In this document: piece by piece, positions 25,030 through 32,021 of the stretch
Layout: each line of letters starts with the position of its first letter
Numbering within the stretch: the first letter of the stretch is position 1
NCBI GenBank assembly: GCA_028821395.1
Contig: JAPPGP010000018.1
Span: forward strand, 1-38,273
Direction: 5' to 3'
From: Defluviicoccus sp.
GTDB taxonomy: Bacteria; Pseudomonadota; Alphaproteobacteria; MPNO01
DNA: 38,273 nucleotides
Notes under the pieces: generated by a model
The model's input: the letters and a program-made list of their open reading frames with translations, nothing else
What the model was told of the DNA's origin: nothing
Databases searched by the model: none
Translations under genes and position numbers: made by a program

Positions 25030-26640
25030 GTGAACAACGCCGAGCTCATCGTCGCCACGTTGAAAGCCGCCGGGATCGGCCACGGATTCGGCATCCCGAG
25101 CGGCAACGTGCTGCCGCTGATCGAGGCGATGCGGAAGGGCGGAATTGAATTCGTGCTCACCGCCCACGAAGGCTCGGCCGGGTTCGCCGCCGACGTCATG
25201 GGCCGCCTGACCGGCCGGCCGGGTCTCGGCATCGCGACGCTCGGACCGGGCGCCACCAATCTCGCGACCGGCGTGGGCGATGCCTTTCTCGACCGGTCGC
25301 CGATGATCGCCATCACCTGCAACCTCAACCGCGACCAGCTTGGCCGGCGCATCCAGATGCTGATCGACCACCACGCCCTGTTCGGGCCGATCGCCAAGGC
25401 GAGCCTCGCGCTGCGCCCGGGACGCATCGGCGAGACCGTGGCGGCCGCGATCCGTATCGCGCTGACCGAGCCGCAGGGTCCGGTGCATCTCGACCTGCCG
25501 GAGGACGTGGCGCTCGCCGCGGCCGAAGAAGGGGTTCCGGCGCTCGGCGACGTCCCCGCACCCGACCCCCCGTCGGCGGAATCGGTCGCCGCGGCGGCGG
25601 AGCGCATCGCCCGGGCGAAACGCCCTGTCGCGGTGATCGGGACCAGCGCGATGCGGCTCGGCAAGCCCGGGCTCCTGCGCGATTTCGTGGAGCGGCACGG
25701 TCTTCCCTTCGCCTCGACGACGATGGCCAAGGGGATGATCGACGAGGACCATCCGCTCGCCATCGGCTGCATCGAAAGGGCCCGCCGTCAGGTCCAGCGG
25801 CGCTTCCTCGCCGGTGCCGACCTCATCGTCGGGCTGGGCTACGACCCGATAGAAGTCGAGTACGAAGCCTGGATCGGCGCGACGCCGCTGCTTCATGTCG
25901 ACATCGAGGCGGCGGATACCGACGGATCGGTCGATATCGTCCACCAGACGGTCGGCGACCTCGATGCGGCCCTGGAGGGGCTGGTTGGAGCGGCACCCGC
26001 GTCGAATGACTGGACCGATGCCGAAGTCGCCGCTCACCGGGACGCGTTCCAGGCGTCGCTCCGGCCCGACGCGCCGGGCTTCGCGCCGCATCGGGCGATC
26101 GACGTCGTCCGCCGGGCGTTGCCGGCCGACGGGATCCTCTCATTCGACGTGGGCGCCCACACCCACCAGATCGCGAGCCAGTGGACCGCGCATGAGCGGC
26201 GCAGCTTCCTGATCACCAATGGCTGGTCGTCGATGGGCTTCGGGCTGCCCGCGGCAATCGCCGCCAAGCTGGCCGAGCCGCACCGCCCGACGGTCTGCCT
26301 GATCGGCGACGGCTGCTTCCAGATGACCTGCGGCGAGCTGGCGGCGGCCCGGCGGATGGGTCTCGCGATCCCGGTCGTGGTGCTCAACGACGGCTGGCTC
26401 GGCCTGATCAAGGTCAAGCAGATGCGCCGCCAATACGCCCATGTCGGGACCGCGCTGGGCACCGCGTCGGGACTGGATGCGGGAGCGACTCCCGAACACT
26501 ATTTCGGCGTGAAGGCGGTGGGCACGCACACCCCGGAGGCGCTGGGCGACGCGCTGGAGGATGCGCTGGCGTCCGGCGAGCCCCGCGTCATCGAGGCCTT
26601 CGTGGACCCGACCCACTACGACGATACGGTGTTCGACTGA
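25030..26640 (+). CDS. Thiamine-diphosphate-dependent enzyme (acetolactate-synthase-like)
   Basis: A 536-residue enzyme of the ThDP decarboxylase/synthase superfamily with PYR domain (1-170, FGIPSGN, catalytic Glu47 in TAHEGSAGF), central domain (about 190-320) and PP domain (about 350-530). The ThDP/Mg motif is GDG (IGDGCFQMTCGE) followed after the usual spacing by NDGWLG. The start is taken as GTG 25030, giving MNNAELIVATLKAAGI, with AAGG eight bases upstream; a TTG at 24994 would add 12 residues. It lacks features specific enough to tell acetolactate synthase from benzoylformate decarboxylase, oxalyl-CoA decarboxylase or sulfopyruvate decarboxylase types; no regulatory small subunit gene is nearby. 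The context with a MetE-like enzyme suggests a special pathway. Confidence 0.9.
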   Translation: MNNAELIVATLKAAGIGHGFGIPSGNVLPLIEAMRKGGIEFVLTAHEGSAGFAADVMGRLTGRPGLGIATLGPGATNLATGVGDAFLDRSPMIAITCNLNRDQLGRRIQMLIDHHALFGPIAKASLALRPGRIGETVAAAIRIALTEPQGPVHLDLPEDVALAAAEEGVPALGDVPAPDPPSAESVAAAAERIARAKRPVAVIGTSAMRLGKPGLLRDFVERHGLPFASTTMAKGMIDEDHPLAIGCIERARRQVQRRFLAGADLIVGLGYDPIEVEYEAWIGATPLLHVDIEAADTDGSVDIVHQTVGDLDAALEGLVGAAPASNDWTDAEVAAHRDAFQASLRPDAPGFAPHRAIDVVRRALPADGILSFDVGAHTHQIASQWTAHERRSFLITNGWSSMGFGLPAAIAAKLAEPHRPTVCLIGDGCFQMTCGELAAARRMGLAIPVVVLNDGWLGLIKVKQMRRQYAHVGTALGTASGLDAGATPEHYFGVKAVGTHTPEALGDALEDALASGEPRVIEAFVDPTHYDDTVFD

Positions 26641-26645
26641 ACGGG

Positions 26646-26679
26646 CGCCGGAACCCGCATCGTCCCGCGGGTTCCGGCG
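26646..26679. terminator. Perfect 13-base-pair inverted repeat between convergent genes
   Basis: CGCCGGAACCCGC (26646-26658) is exactly complementary to GCGGGTTCCGGCG (26667-26679), with an eight-base loop ATCGTCCC. It begins six bases after the stop of the thiamine-diphosphate enzyme gene and lies 28 bases beyond the stop of the small convergent gene. A bidirectional terminator is the natural reading, although neither strand has a T-run. Confidence 0.6.
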
Positions 26680-26706
26680 GTCCCCGCTGCCGCAAGCAGG
26701 CCGATG

Positions 26707-26961
26707 CTAGTGGTCGTGCGCAACCGCGCCGGCGCCGATGACGACACAATCGCGGTTCGTGGCTTTCCGGCACTGCGCGAGAGCTTCGGCCCGCGCCGCG
26801 TCGACATCGTCCGCCAGCGCGGTATGGGCCTTCGCCGGAAGCGACAGCGAGGCGGCCTTCGTTTCGGCGGTCGCCATCGCGTAGTAGACCGGATGGGCGA
26901 CGGCGACGGATGCAGCGCAAATCGCGGCAACCGTCAGTGGCCCGGCTATCCAATGGTGCAT
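26707..26961 (-). CDS. Small exported protein of unknown function, two C-terminal cysteines
   Basis: An 84-residue protein with a clear signal peptide (MHHWIAGPLTVAAICAASVAVA, cut near residue 22) and a short mature region of about 60 residues ending in an Ala/Glu-rich stretch that contains AQCRKATNRDCVVIGAG, two cysteines eight residues apart. The pattern resembles the repeat unit of DUF4189 proteins, but the match is too short to name. A strong Shine-Dalgarno AGGAGGCGAGA stands directly before the ATG, so it is a real gene. It is alone, with an AT-rich upstream region and a convergent neighbour. It is likely periplasmic and disulfide-bonded. Confidence 0.8.
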   Translation of the reverse strand: MHHWIAGPLTVAAICAASVAVAHPVYYAMATAETKAASLSLPAKAHTALADDVDAARAEALAQCRKATNRDCVVIGAGAVAHDH

Positions 26962-27015
26962 TCTCGCCTCCTGTTGGTGACCTTGCTTACGTGGGAGGAG
27001 GCAAGAAGTCCTTCA

Positions 27016-27042
27016 AATATAGGATTTTTATTACTTCGATAA
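27016..27042 (-). promoter_or_regulatory. AT-rich leader region with candidate -10 box for the small exported protein
   Basis: The gap 26962-27166 is the most AT-rich stretch in the window, especially 27008-27110. On the minus strand TATATT (27021-27016) is a good -10 box, about 55 bases before the ATG at 26961; the only -35-like element, TTATCG (27042-27037), is poor and spaced by 15 bases. The composition suggests a regulatory or nucleoid-protein-bound region. Nothing else recognisable was seen in this gap. Confidence 0.35.
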
Positions 27043-27166
27043 GTTTGGCTGACGTAACCGTCATTATTTCAAACACGCCCAAAATCTTGGATGATTATGC
27101 AACACCCATACGGTGGCGCCGAAGTAGAAGGCGGTGGACCGCGCCGCCGCGCGGGTTCGGCGATTC

Positions 27167-28387
27167 TCAGAACTGGGCCGGGCCCGGGGGCAGGCCGAGG
27201 GCGACGCGGCCGTAGAGCGCCGACACCGCGTCGAAGTTCATGCTGATATGCATGGCGGCCGCATGGATGTCCCGCCAGTAGCGCTGGATGCGGGCCGAGG
27301 TGAACAGCCCGCCGCCGCCCCCGGCCTCGAACATCAGATCCGCCGCCCGGGTCGACAGCCGGGCGGCGAAGGCGAGGTTGCGCTTGTTGCGGGCGCGCGC
27401 CTCGACGGTCAGCTCCTCGCCCGCCGATACCGTCCGCATCAGCGCCTTGCAGTCGCGGTCGACGAGCAGGCGGGCGGCGTCGATCGCGGCCGCGGCCTCG
27501 CCCACCTTCATGTGGATGTTGGGGAGCGACGCCATCGGCACGGGCTTCGACAGCGCGGCGCCGCGGGTCACGCGGTTGCGCGTCGCGTCGACGAATTCCT
27601 CGTATGCGCCCTGCGCCATGCCGAGGATCGGCGCGCACAGGCTGATCGAGATCATCGAGAACAGGGGAATCCGGAACATCGGCCCGGGGTTGACCGCAGC
27701 GCCGGGCGGCTCGCCAGACATAGTATCGGCGAGGGGCAGGAAGCGGTGCGCGGGGACGAACAGGCCGTCGCTATAGGCCGTCTTGGACCCGGTGCCGGCG
27801 AGGCCGACGACGGACCAGTTGTCCTCGATCCCGAAATCCGCCGTCGGCGCCAGCGCATAGCCCTTAACCCCCTCCCCGCCGTCGGGATCGGGAACGGTGG
27901 TGGCGACGATGGTCCAGGCGGAGTTGTCGATGCCCGAGCAGTACATCCAGTGGCCGGACAGGCGGTACCCGCCGTCGACCGGCACCGCGGTGCCGCTGGG
28001 GGCGATGGAGACCACGAGCACGGCGTTCGGATCGCCGCTCCAGACCTCGTCCTGAGCCTGCTCTTCGAACATGCCGAGGAAGAGGTGGTACTTGGCGGTC
28101 ACCGAGTACACCCAGCCGGTCGAGCCGCAGCCGCGGGCGATCTCGAAGGCGACGTCGACATAGGTGTCGAGCCCGTGCTCGAAGCCGCCGAACCGCGCCG
28201 GCAGGAGCAGGCGGTAGAGCTCCGCGTCGATCATTCGGCCGAATATCTCGTCGGAGACACGGCGCTCCGCCTCGGTGCGTTGCTGGCGGTCGCGCAGGGC
28301 GGGCACCATGGCGCGGGCGCGCGCGACGAGCTCTTCCGCCGCTACAACCCTTCCCGCCCCGCCCATCGGCGCCCGGCTAGTCGGCAT
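27167..28387 (-). CDS. Acyl-CoA-dehydrogenase-fold flavin monooxygenase (HsaA/HpaB/DszC-like)
   Basis: A 406-residue protein of the acyl-CoA dehydrogenase superfamily, closest in look to group D flavin monooxygenases that hydroxylate phenols or oxidise sulfur with reduced flavin from a partner. Features: N-terminal helical domain (1-125, with IARGCGSTGWVYS), beta domain (about 130-240, YRLSGHWMYCSGIDNSAWTI and WSVVGLAGTGS), and C-terminal helical domain (about 250-406) with GGGGGLFTSARIQRYWRDIH near 368-387. Acyl-CoA dehydrogenases have a catalytic Glu that is not evident here. Its ATG at 28387 overlaps the end of the preceding split-barrel gene by 11 bases; ATG 28366 is the alternative. The substrate is unknown, but the gentisate-dioxygenase block nearby suggests an aromatic compound. 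Confidence 0.88.
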   Translation of the reverse strand: MPTSRAPMGGAGRVVAAEELVARARAMVPALRDRQQRTEAERRVSDEIFGRMIDAELYRLLLPARFGGFEHGLDTYVDVAFEIARGCGSTGWVYSVTAKYHLFLGMFEEQAQDEVWSGDPNAVLVVSIAPSGTAVPVDGGYRLSGHWMYCSGIDNSAWTIVATTVPDPDGGEGVKGYALAPTADFGIEDNWSVVGLAGTGSKTAYSDGLFVPAHRFLPLADTMSGEPPGAAVNPGPMFRIPLFSMISISLCAPILGMAQGAYEEFVDATRNRVTRGAALSKPVPMASLPNIHMKVGEAAAAIDAARLLVDRDCKALMRTVSAGEELTVEARARNKRNLAFAARLSTRAADLMFEAGGGGGLFTSARIQRYWRDIHAAAMHISMNFDAVSALYGRVALGLPPGPAQF

Positions 28388-28862
28388 TCCACGGCAGGCT
28401 GGCGCCGTAGCCGTGGGTCAGGGTCTTGACGTCGTCCGGGTTGTGGACGTGGCGCGGCGGGGTCTCGAAGGTCGCGTAGGGCTCGATGCGGACGACCACC
28501 CGCCCCTCCTCGGCGGCCAGGCGGCGGAGATCCTCGCGCTCCGGCGCCGGCATCGCCTGGCCCGCCATCAGCTCGCAGATCCGGATCAGCAGGTCGTCGC
28601 CGCCCTCCTCGTCGATCTCGGCATTGCCGAAGACCAGCAGATAGGTCGGCGGCCATTGCTCGTCCAAAATGCAGAGCGAGACCTTGGGATCCCGCCTGAC
28701 CGCCCTGGCCTTGGCGCGGCGGATCATGGTCGACACCAGGATGTCGTCGCCGTCCATCACGTAGTAGCAGACCGACATGGACGGCCCGTCCGCCTTGCGG
28801 GCAAAGCCGAACACCGCCGTCCGATGCGCCCGAACGAACGCCCGTCTCTCCGCTCCGTTCAT
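28377..28862 (-). CDS. PNPOx-like FMN split-barrel protein
   Basis: A 161-residue protein with the pyridoxamine-phosphate-oxidase-like fold: start MNGAERRAFVRAHRTAVFGFA, strand PSMSVCYYVMDGDDILVST, then RRAKARAVRRDPKVSLCIL, typical of FMN or heme binding family members of the general-stress/TIGR03618 type. The ATG at 28862 follows GGTGAGG; a longer TTG start at 28886 is less likely. The gene overlaps the flavin monooxygenase gene downstream by 11 bases, so it may supply or handle reduced flavin for it, but family members have many roles (PLP, F420, heme-oxygenase-like) and this is inference. Confidence 0.82.
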   Translation of the reverse strand: MNGAERRAFVRAHRTAVFGFARKADGPSMSVCYYVMDGDDILVSTMIRRAKARAVRRDPKVSLCILDEQWPPTYLLVFGNAEIDEEGGDDLLIRICELMAGQAMPAPEREDLRRLAAEEGRVVVRIEPYATFETPPRHVHNPDDVKTLTHGYGASLPWNAD

Positions 28863-28954
28863 CGCCTCACCCCATCGACCCGACAAGCAATCCCCCGCGA
28901 CCGCCCCACCATAGCCGCCCTTCGATGCGCCGTCAGCGGCGGGAAACCGGCGGA

Positions 28955-29800
28955 TCAGTAGGCGAGCGTCCCGGTCAATACCGGATGCACCTTGCCGCCG
29001 ACCCGGATCGGATCGGCGACCTCCAGATAGAGCCGCGAGGGACGGCCGATCTCAAAGCCCTGTTCCACCACGACCCGTCCGCCGGCGCCGAGGGAGCGCA
29101 GATGAGCGGCGAACGCCGCGTTCGCGCTCCCGGTCGCGGGGTCCTCGTGCAGCCCGTGATGGAAGGTCAGCATCCGGGCCGAGAAGCTCGCATCTTCGTT
29201 GTAGGGCTCTTCGGAGAAGACGAACAGGGAGAGCCAGCCGCCCAAGGCGAGCTCCCGGTACGGTACCGGATCCACGGCGATCCGGCGCAGCGCCTCGAGC
29301 GTCTTCACCCCGGCCAGCAGGAACCACGGACCCACCGTCGCGAAGCGGCTCGGGTAGCGATCGTCCAGCTCGGCCGCCGCCAGGCCGAGCAGCGCCGCCA
29401 CCCGCTCGGGATCCGCCGCCTCCCCCAATGCCACTTCCGGCGGCTCCATCCAGACGATGCCATCGGCCCCGAAAGCGACGCGCACGCGTCCGGCGGCGAG
29501 ATCGAGCACGTAGGAGTCCCGGTCCCGCGCCAGCACCCAGGCGGTCCCGAGCGTCGGGTGTCCGGCGAAGGGCAGCTCCCGGTCGGTGGTGAAGATTCGG
29601 ACGCTCGCCTCGCCGTGACGCTCGTCGACCACGAAGGCCGTCTCCGAAAAATTCATTTCCCGCGCTATGGCCTGCATTTCCGCCTGGTCGAGACGGGCGC
29701 AGCCGCGCACCACCGCCAACTGGTTGCCGGCGAGCGGGCGCTCGGCAAACACGTCGACGATCGAACAATCCAGCGCCGCCCGGCCCTCGGGCCCCGTCAT
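28955..29800 (-). CDS. PhzF-family isomerase
   Basis: A 281-residue protein of the PhzF/DapF-like fold. It shows the N-terminal DVFAERPLAGNQLAVV (16-31), the catalytic Glu53 in NFSETAFV, GHPTLGTAWVL (about 80-90) and the second-half mark DPATGSANAAFAAHL. In phenazine synthesis PhzF isomerises trans-2,3-dihydro-3-hydroxyanthranilate, but most members in genomes without phz operons have unknown substrates, so a phenazine role is not claimed. It starts with ATG 29800 after GGGGACGG. It sits between the LysR gene and the flavin monooxygenase pair, all on the minus strand. Confidence 0.93.
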   Translation of the reverse strand: MTGPEGRAALDCSIVDVFAERPLAGNQLAVVRGCARLDQAEMQAIAREMNFSETAFVVDERHGEASVRIFTTDRELPFAGHPTLGTAWVLARDRDSYVLDLAAGRVRVAFGADGIVWMEPPEVALGEAADPERVAALLGLAAAELDDRYPSRFATVGPWFLLAGVKTLEALRRIAVDPVPYRELALGGWLSLFVFSEEPYNEDASFSARMLTFHHGLHEDPATGSANAAFAAHLRSLGAGGRVVVEQGFEIGRPSRLYLEVADPIRVGGKVHPVLTGTLAY

Positions 29801-29846
29801 CCGTCCCCACGCCTCCGATACGACTGCGACCCGACCGACGCGATAC

Positions 29847-29873
29847 TTCGCCCGGAGCGTCCCGGCGGGCGAA
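29847..29873. other. Hairpin between LysR gene and phzF-like gene
   Basis: TTCGCCCG (29847-29854) pairs perfectly with CGGGCGAA (29866-29873) across an 11-base loop. It lies 49 bases beyond the LysR stop (29922) and 47 bases before the phzF-like start (29800). It may end transcription of the LysR gene, but no U-run follows on the minus strand. Confidence 0.35.
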
Positions 29874-29921
29874 CGGACCGGCGGAGACCGGCGGGCGATG
29901 CCGGACGGACGGGTCGATGGT

Positions 29922-30842
29922 TCAGCGCCGGGCCGACTCGTCGAAGAAGGTCAGCGACCTACGGGCGAACGGCTTCGCCCTCCCCTTCTCGGTGAGCAGG
30001 CCGCAGAAAAAATTGTCGAACTCTACGAACCCGCCGGCAAGGGTGACCAGCGCGCCGGTATCGAGATACCGTTCGACATGATAGCGGCGCCCCAGCGCGA
30101 TGCCCCGACCGGCAGCGGCCGCCTCCACGACATGGGTGTAGCTGTCCAGCTCCACGAGATGCGGATTGCGGTCGGGGCGCGAAGCGACCTGGAACCACTC
30201 CTCCCAGGATGCCCAGCAACGATCCGGCGGGGCGAAATCGAGGAAGGTCAACGCGCCCCAGCCGTTCACGGGTCCGTTCAGGATATCCGCATTGGCCGCC
30301 GCATAGCCGGACGAGCAAACCGGCCTGACGGCCTCCTTGAGGGCGAAGGCCGCCGGTCCGGGCCGATTTGCGGACCAGGTGAACACCAGGTCGGCGTTCG
30401 GGTCCGATTGCAGGGTTGGCAAGTCGCGATGGTAGAGCCGGGCGCGTACCCGGATGTTGTCGCCGAGCGCTTTTCGCAGCTCGTCCAGCCGTGGCATGCA
30501 AACGAGCTGCCAGGAATCGTGCGAGCAGGCGATGACCACCTGCGCGTCGCTCGGCATTTCGCCGGCCTCCAGCACGCCCCGATGGATCAGCCGGAGCCCG
30601 TCGGAGACCGCGTCGCGCAGGCGGACCCCCGCCTCGGTCAGGCTTACACCGGTGCGAGACCGCTCGAATACCCGTGTCGCAAGCTGCCCCTCGAGCTTGG
30701 CGATGTGGCGGCTGATGGCCGACTGCGAGGTATGCAACTCCTCCGCCGCACGCGAGAAGTTGCCGTGCCTGGCGGCGCTTTCGAATGCGATCAGGGTACT
30801 CGTCGCCGGGATCTGGAACGGACCGCGCCTGGTCATAGCCAT
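29922..30842 (-). CDS. LysR-family transcriptional regulator
   Basis: A 306-residue regulator with an N-terminal winged helix-turn-helix (about 13-72: STLIAFESAARHGNFSRAAEELHTSQSAISRHIAKLE) shown here only by its key residues in AARHGNFSRAAEEL and SQSAISRHI, typical of the GcvA-like branch, and a C-terminal co-inducer domain (about 95-300) with FTWSAN and GRGIALGRRYHVERYLDTGAL-like end region. It starts at ATG 30842; the third codon is also ATG. It lies downstream of and in the same direction as the gentisate dioxygenase gene, 157 bases away, so it has its own promoter region. It probably regulates the surrounding aromatic-compound genes; the target is inferred from position only. Confidence 0.93.
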   Translation of the reverse strand: MAMTRRGPFQIPATSTLIAFESAARHGNFSRAAEELHTSQSAISRHIAKLEGQLATRVFERSRTGVSLTEAGVRLRDAVSDGLRLIHRGVLEAGEMPSDAQVVIACSHDSWQLVCMPRLDELRKALGDNIRVRARLYHRDLPTLQSDPNADLVFTWSANRPGPAAFALKEAVRPVCSSGYAAANADILNGPVNGWGALTFLDFAPPDRCWASWEEWFQVASRPDRNPHLVELDSYTHVVEAAAAGRGIALGRRYHVERYLDTGALVTLAGGFVEFDNFFCGLLTEKGRAKPFARRSLTFFDESARR

Positions 30843-30883
30843 ACCGATACATCAAACATGCAAGAAAAGCAAAGTCCCGAACT

Positions 30884-30926
30884 GCGATGCGCAATACATC
30901 GCTCTACCCAAGTTATCCTAGATGTA
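30884..30926. promoter_or_regulatory. Inverted repeats upstream of the LysR gene
   Basis: Two overlapping inverted repeats lie in the gap 30843-30998: GCGATG-N7-CATCGC (30884-30902), and TACATC-N20-GATGTA (30895-30900 with 30921-30926). They fall 40-85 bases upstream of the LysR start, where an autoregulatory operator is expected. Neither matches the classical LysR T-N11-A box exactly, and the -35/-10 boxes are not clear. Confidence 0.35.
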
Positions 30927-30998
30927 AGACGCATGAACACGACTATTCTCTTGCCTAGGTGAACATAAGTCGATGTGGCATCGTGCGCAGCCGGACCG

Positions 30999-32015
30999 CT
31001 AACCCCCGGGCCGTGATCTTGACCTCCCGCCGTGCCGCCCCGGGATCGCGCTGCCTGCGCCGACGCGTTGTTCGCGCCACAGGCCGAGCCGTTCCTGCAC
31101 CGCCAGGTCGCTGACGCCGAACAGGACCGCGCCTGCGGCGGAGGCATGCCGGTGCCGGCACCAGCCGGGCACCACGAAGATGTCGTGCGCTCGCCATTCG
31201 ACGATGGCGTCCTCGATCTCGGTTTCGCCCCGCCCCTCGACGACGCAATAGATCGTACCGTCGGTTGCACGTCGGGGCAGCCCTTCGAACCCGCCGGGCA
31301 GGCGCTGCAGGAACGCCGCCATCGTTGGGCAGGGGTCGTCGTAACGGAACCGCCAGCCGAGGCAGGGGTCGGGCGCGGAGTCGCCGGCGATCCGGTCCAG
31401 CGCGTCGCGGGCCGAACCAGCGCGGCAGATCCGCCGCCCGGCTTCGGACCCGGTGAGCGGCTGCAGGATGTCGGCATGGGTTTCCCGGAACACGGTATCC
31501 AGCGCGTCGATCAGCGGCGTGTCGAGGACGTCGAGCCAGATCACCGGCTCCTCGCCCGGGTTGCGGTGGTCGTGCCAGGCCCATTGCGGCGTGACCACCA
31601 GGTCGTGCGGTGCCATCGCCAGCGCCGCCCCGTCGACGGTGGTGAGCGCGCCCTCGCCCTCGATGACGAAGCGGAGCGCGGTCTGGCTGTGGCGGTGGCA
31701 GGGCGCGATCTCGCCGGGCAGCACCAGTTGAAGCCCGGCATAGAGCGTCTGCGTCGCTTGCATGGCACCGCCGAAGCCGGGGTTCTGGAGCACCAGGACG
31801 CGACGGAAGGCATCCTCGGCGCTGACCAGGCGGCCGGCTTCCATCAGCCGCGGGCGCATCTCGTCGAAACGCCAGACCGCCGGGCGGGCGGGCGTCCGCG
31901 GCCGGGACAGGTCGACGCCCCGGCGTCCGACCCAGAGCGCACCGAGATTCGCCTCGCCGATGCGCGCGTGGAACGCGGCTTCGCGGTCTTCGGGCTCTCG
32001 GGACCGCTGCACCAT
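30999..32015 (-). CDS. Gentisate 1,2-dioxygenase-like bicupin
   Basis: A 338-residue double-cupin dioxygenase. The first cupin carries the Fe(II) ligands His107 and His109 (CHRHSQ) and His148 (WAWHDH), the pattern of gentisate 1,2-dioxygenase, with LRFVIEGEGALTTVDG and APHDLVVTPQWAWHDH; the second, metal-free cupin spans about 235-320 (YCVVEGRGETEI, HDIFVVPGW). The enzyme opens gentisate to maleylpyruvate between C1 and C2. Related salicylate or 1-hydroxy-2-naphthoate dioxygenases share the fold, so the substrate is not certain. It is six bases downstream of the MFS gene; ATG 32015. No fumarylpyruvate hydrolase gene lies nearby. Confidence 0.92.
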   Translation of the reverse strand: MVQRSREPEDREAAFHARIGEANLGALWVGRRGVDLSRPRTPARPAVWRFDEMRPRLMEAGRLVSAEDAFRRVLVLQNPGFGGAMQATQTLYAGLQLVLPGEIAPCHRHSQTALRFVIEGEGALTTVDGAALAMAPHDLVVTPQWAWHDHRNPGEEPVIWLDVLDTPLIDALDTVFRETHADILQPLTGSEAGRRICRAGSARDALDRIAGDSAPDPCLGWRFRYDDPCPTMAAFLQRLPGGFEGLPRRATDGTIYCVVEGRGETEIEDAIVEWRAHDIFVVPGWCRHRHASAAGAVLFGVSDLAVQERLGLWREQRVGAGSAIPGRHGGRSRSRPGG

Positions 32016-32021
32016 GCCGAT

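Noticed and set aside
28955..29800. Phenazine biosynthesis locus
   Set aside because: Only a PhzF-family gene is present; none of phzA-E or phzG characteristic genes accompanies it.
30884..30902. Classical LysR T-N11-A operator
   Set aside because: The palindrome centred at 30893 has A and T reversed at the expected positions; kept only as an uncharacterised inverted repeat.
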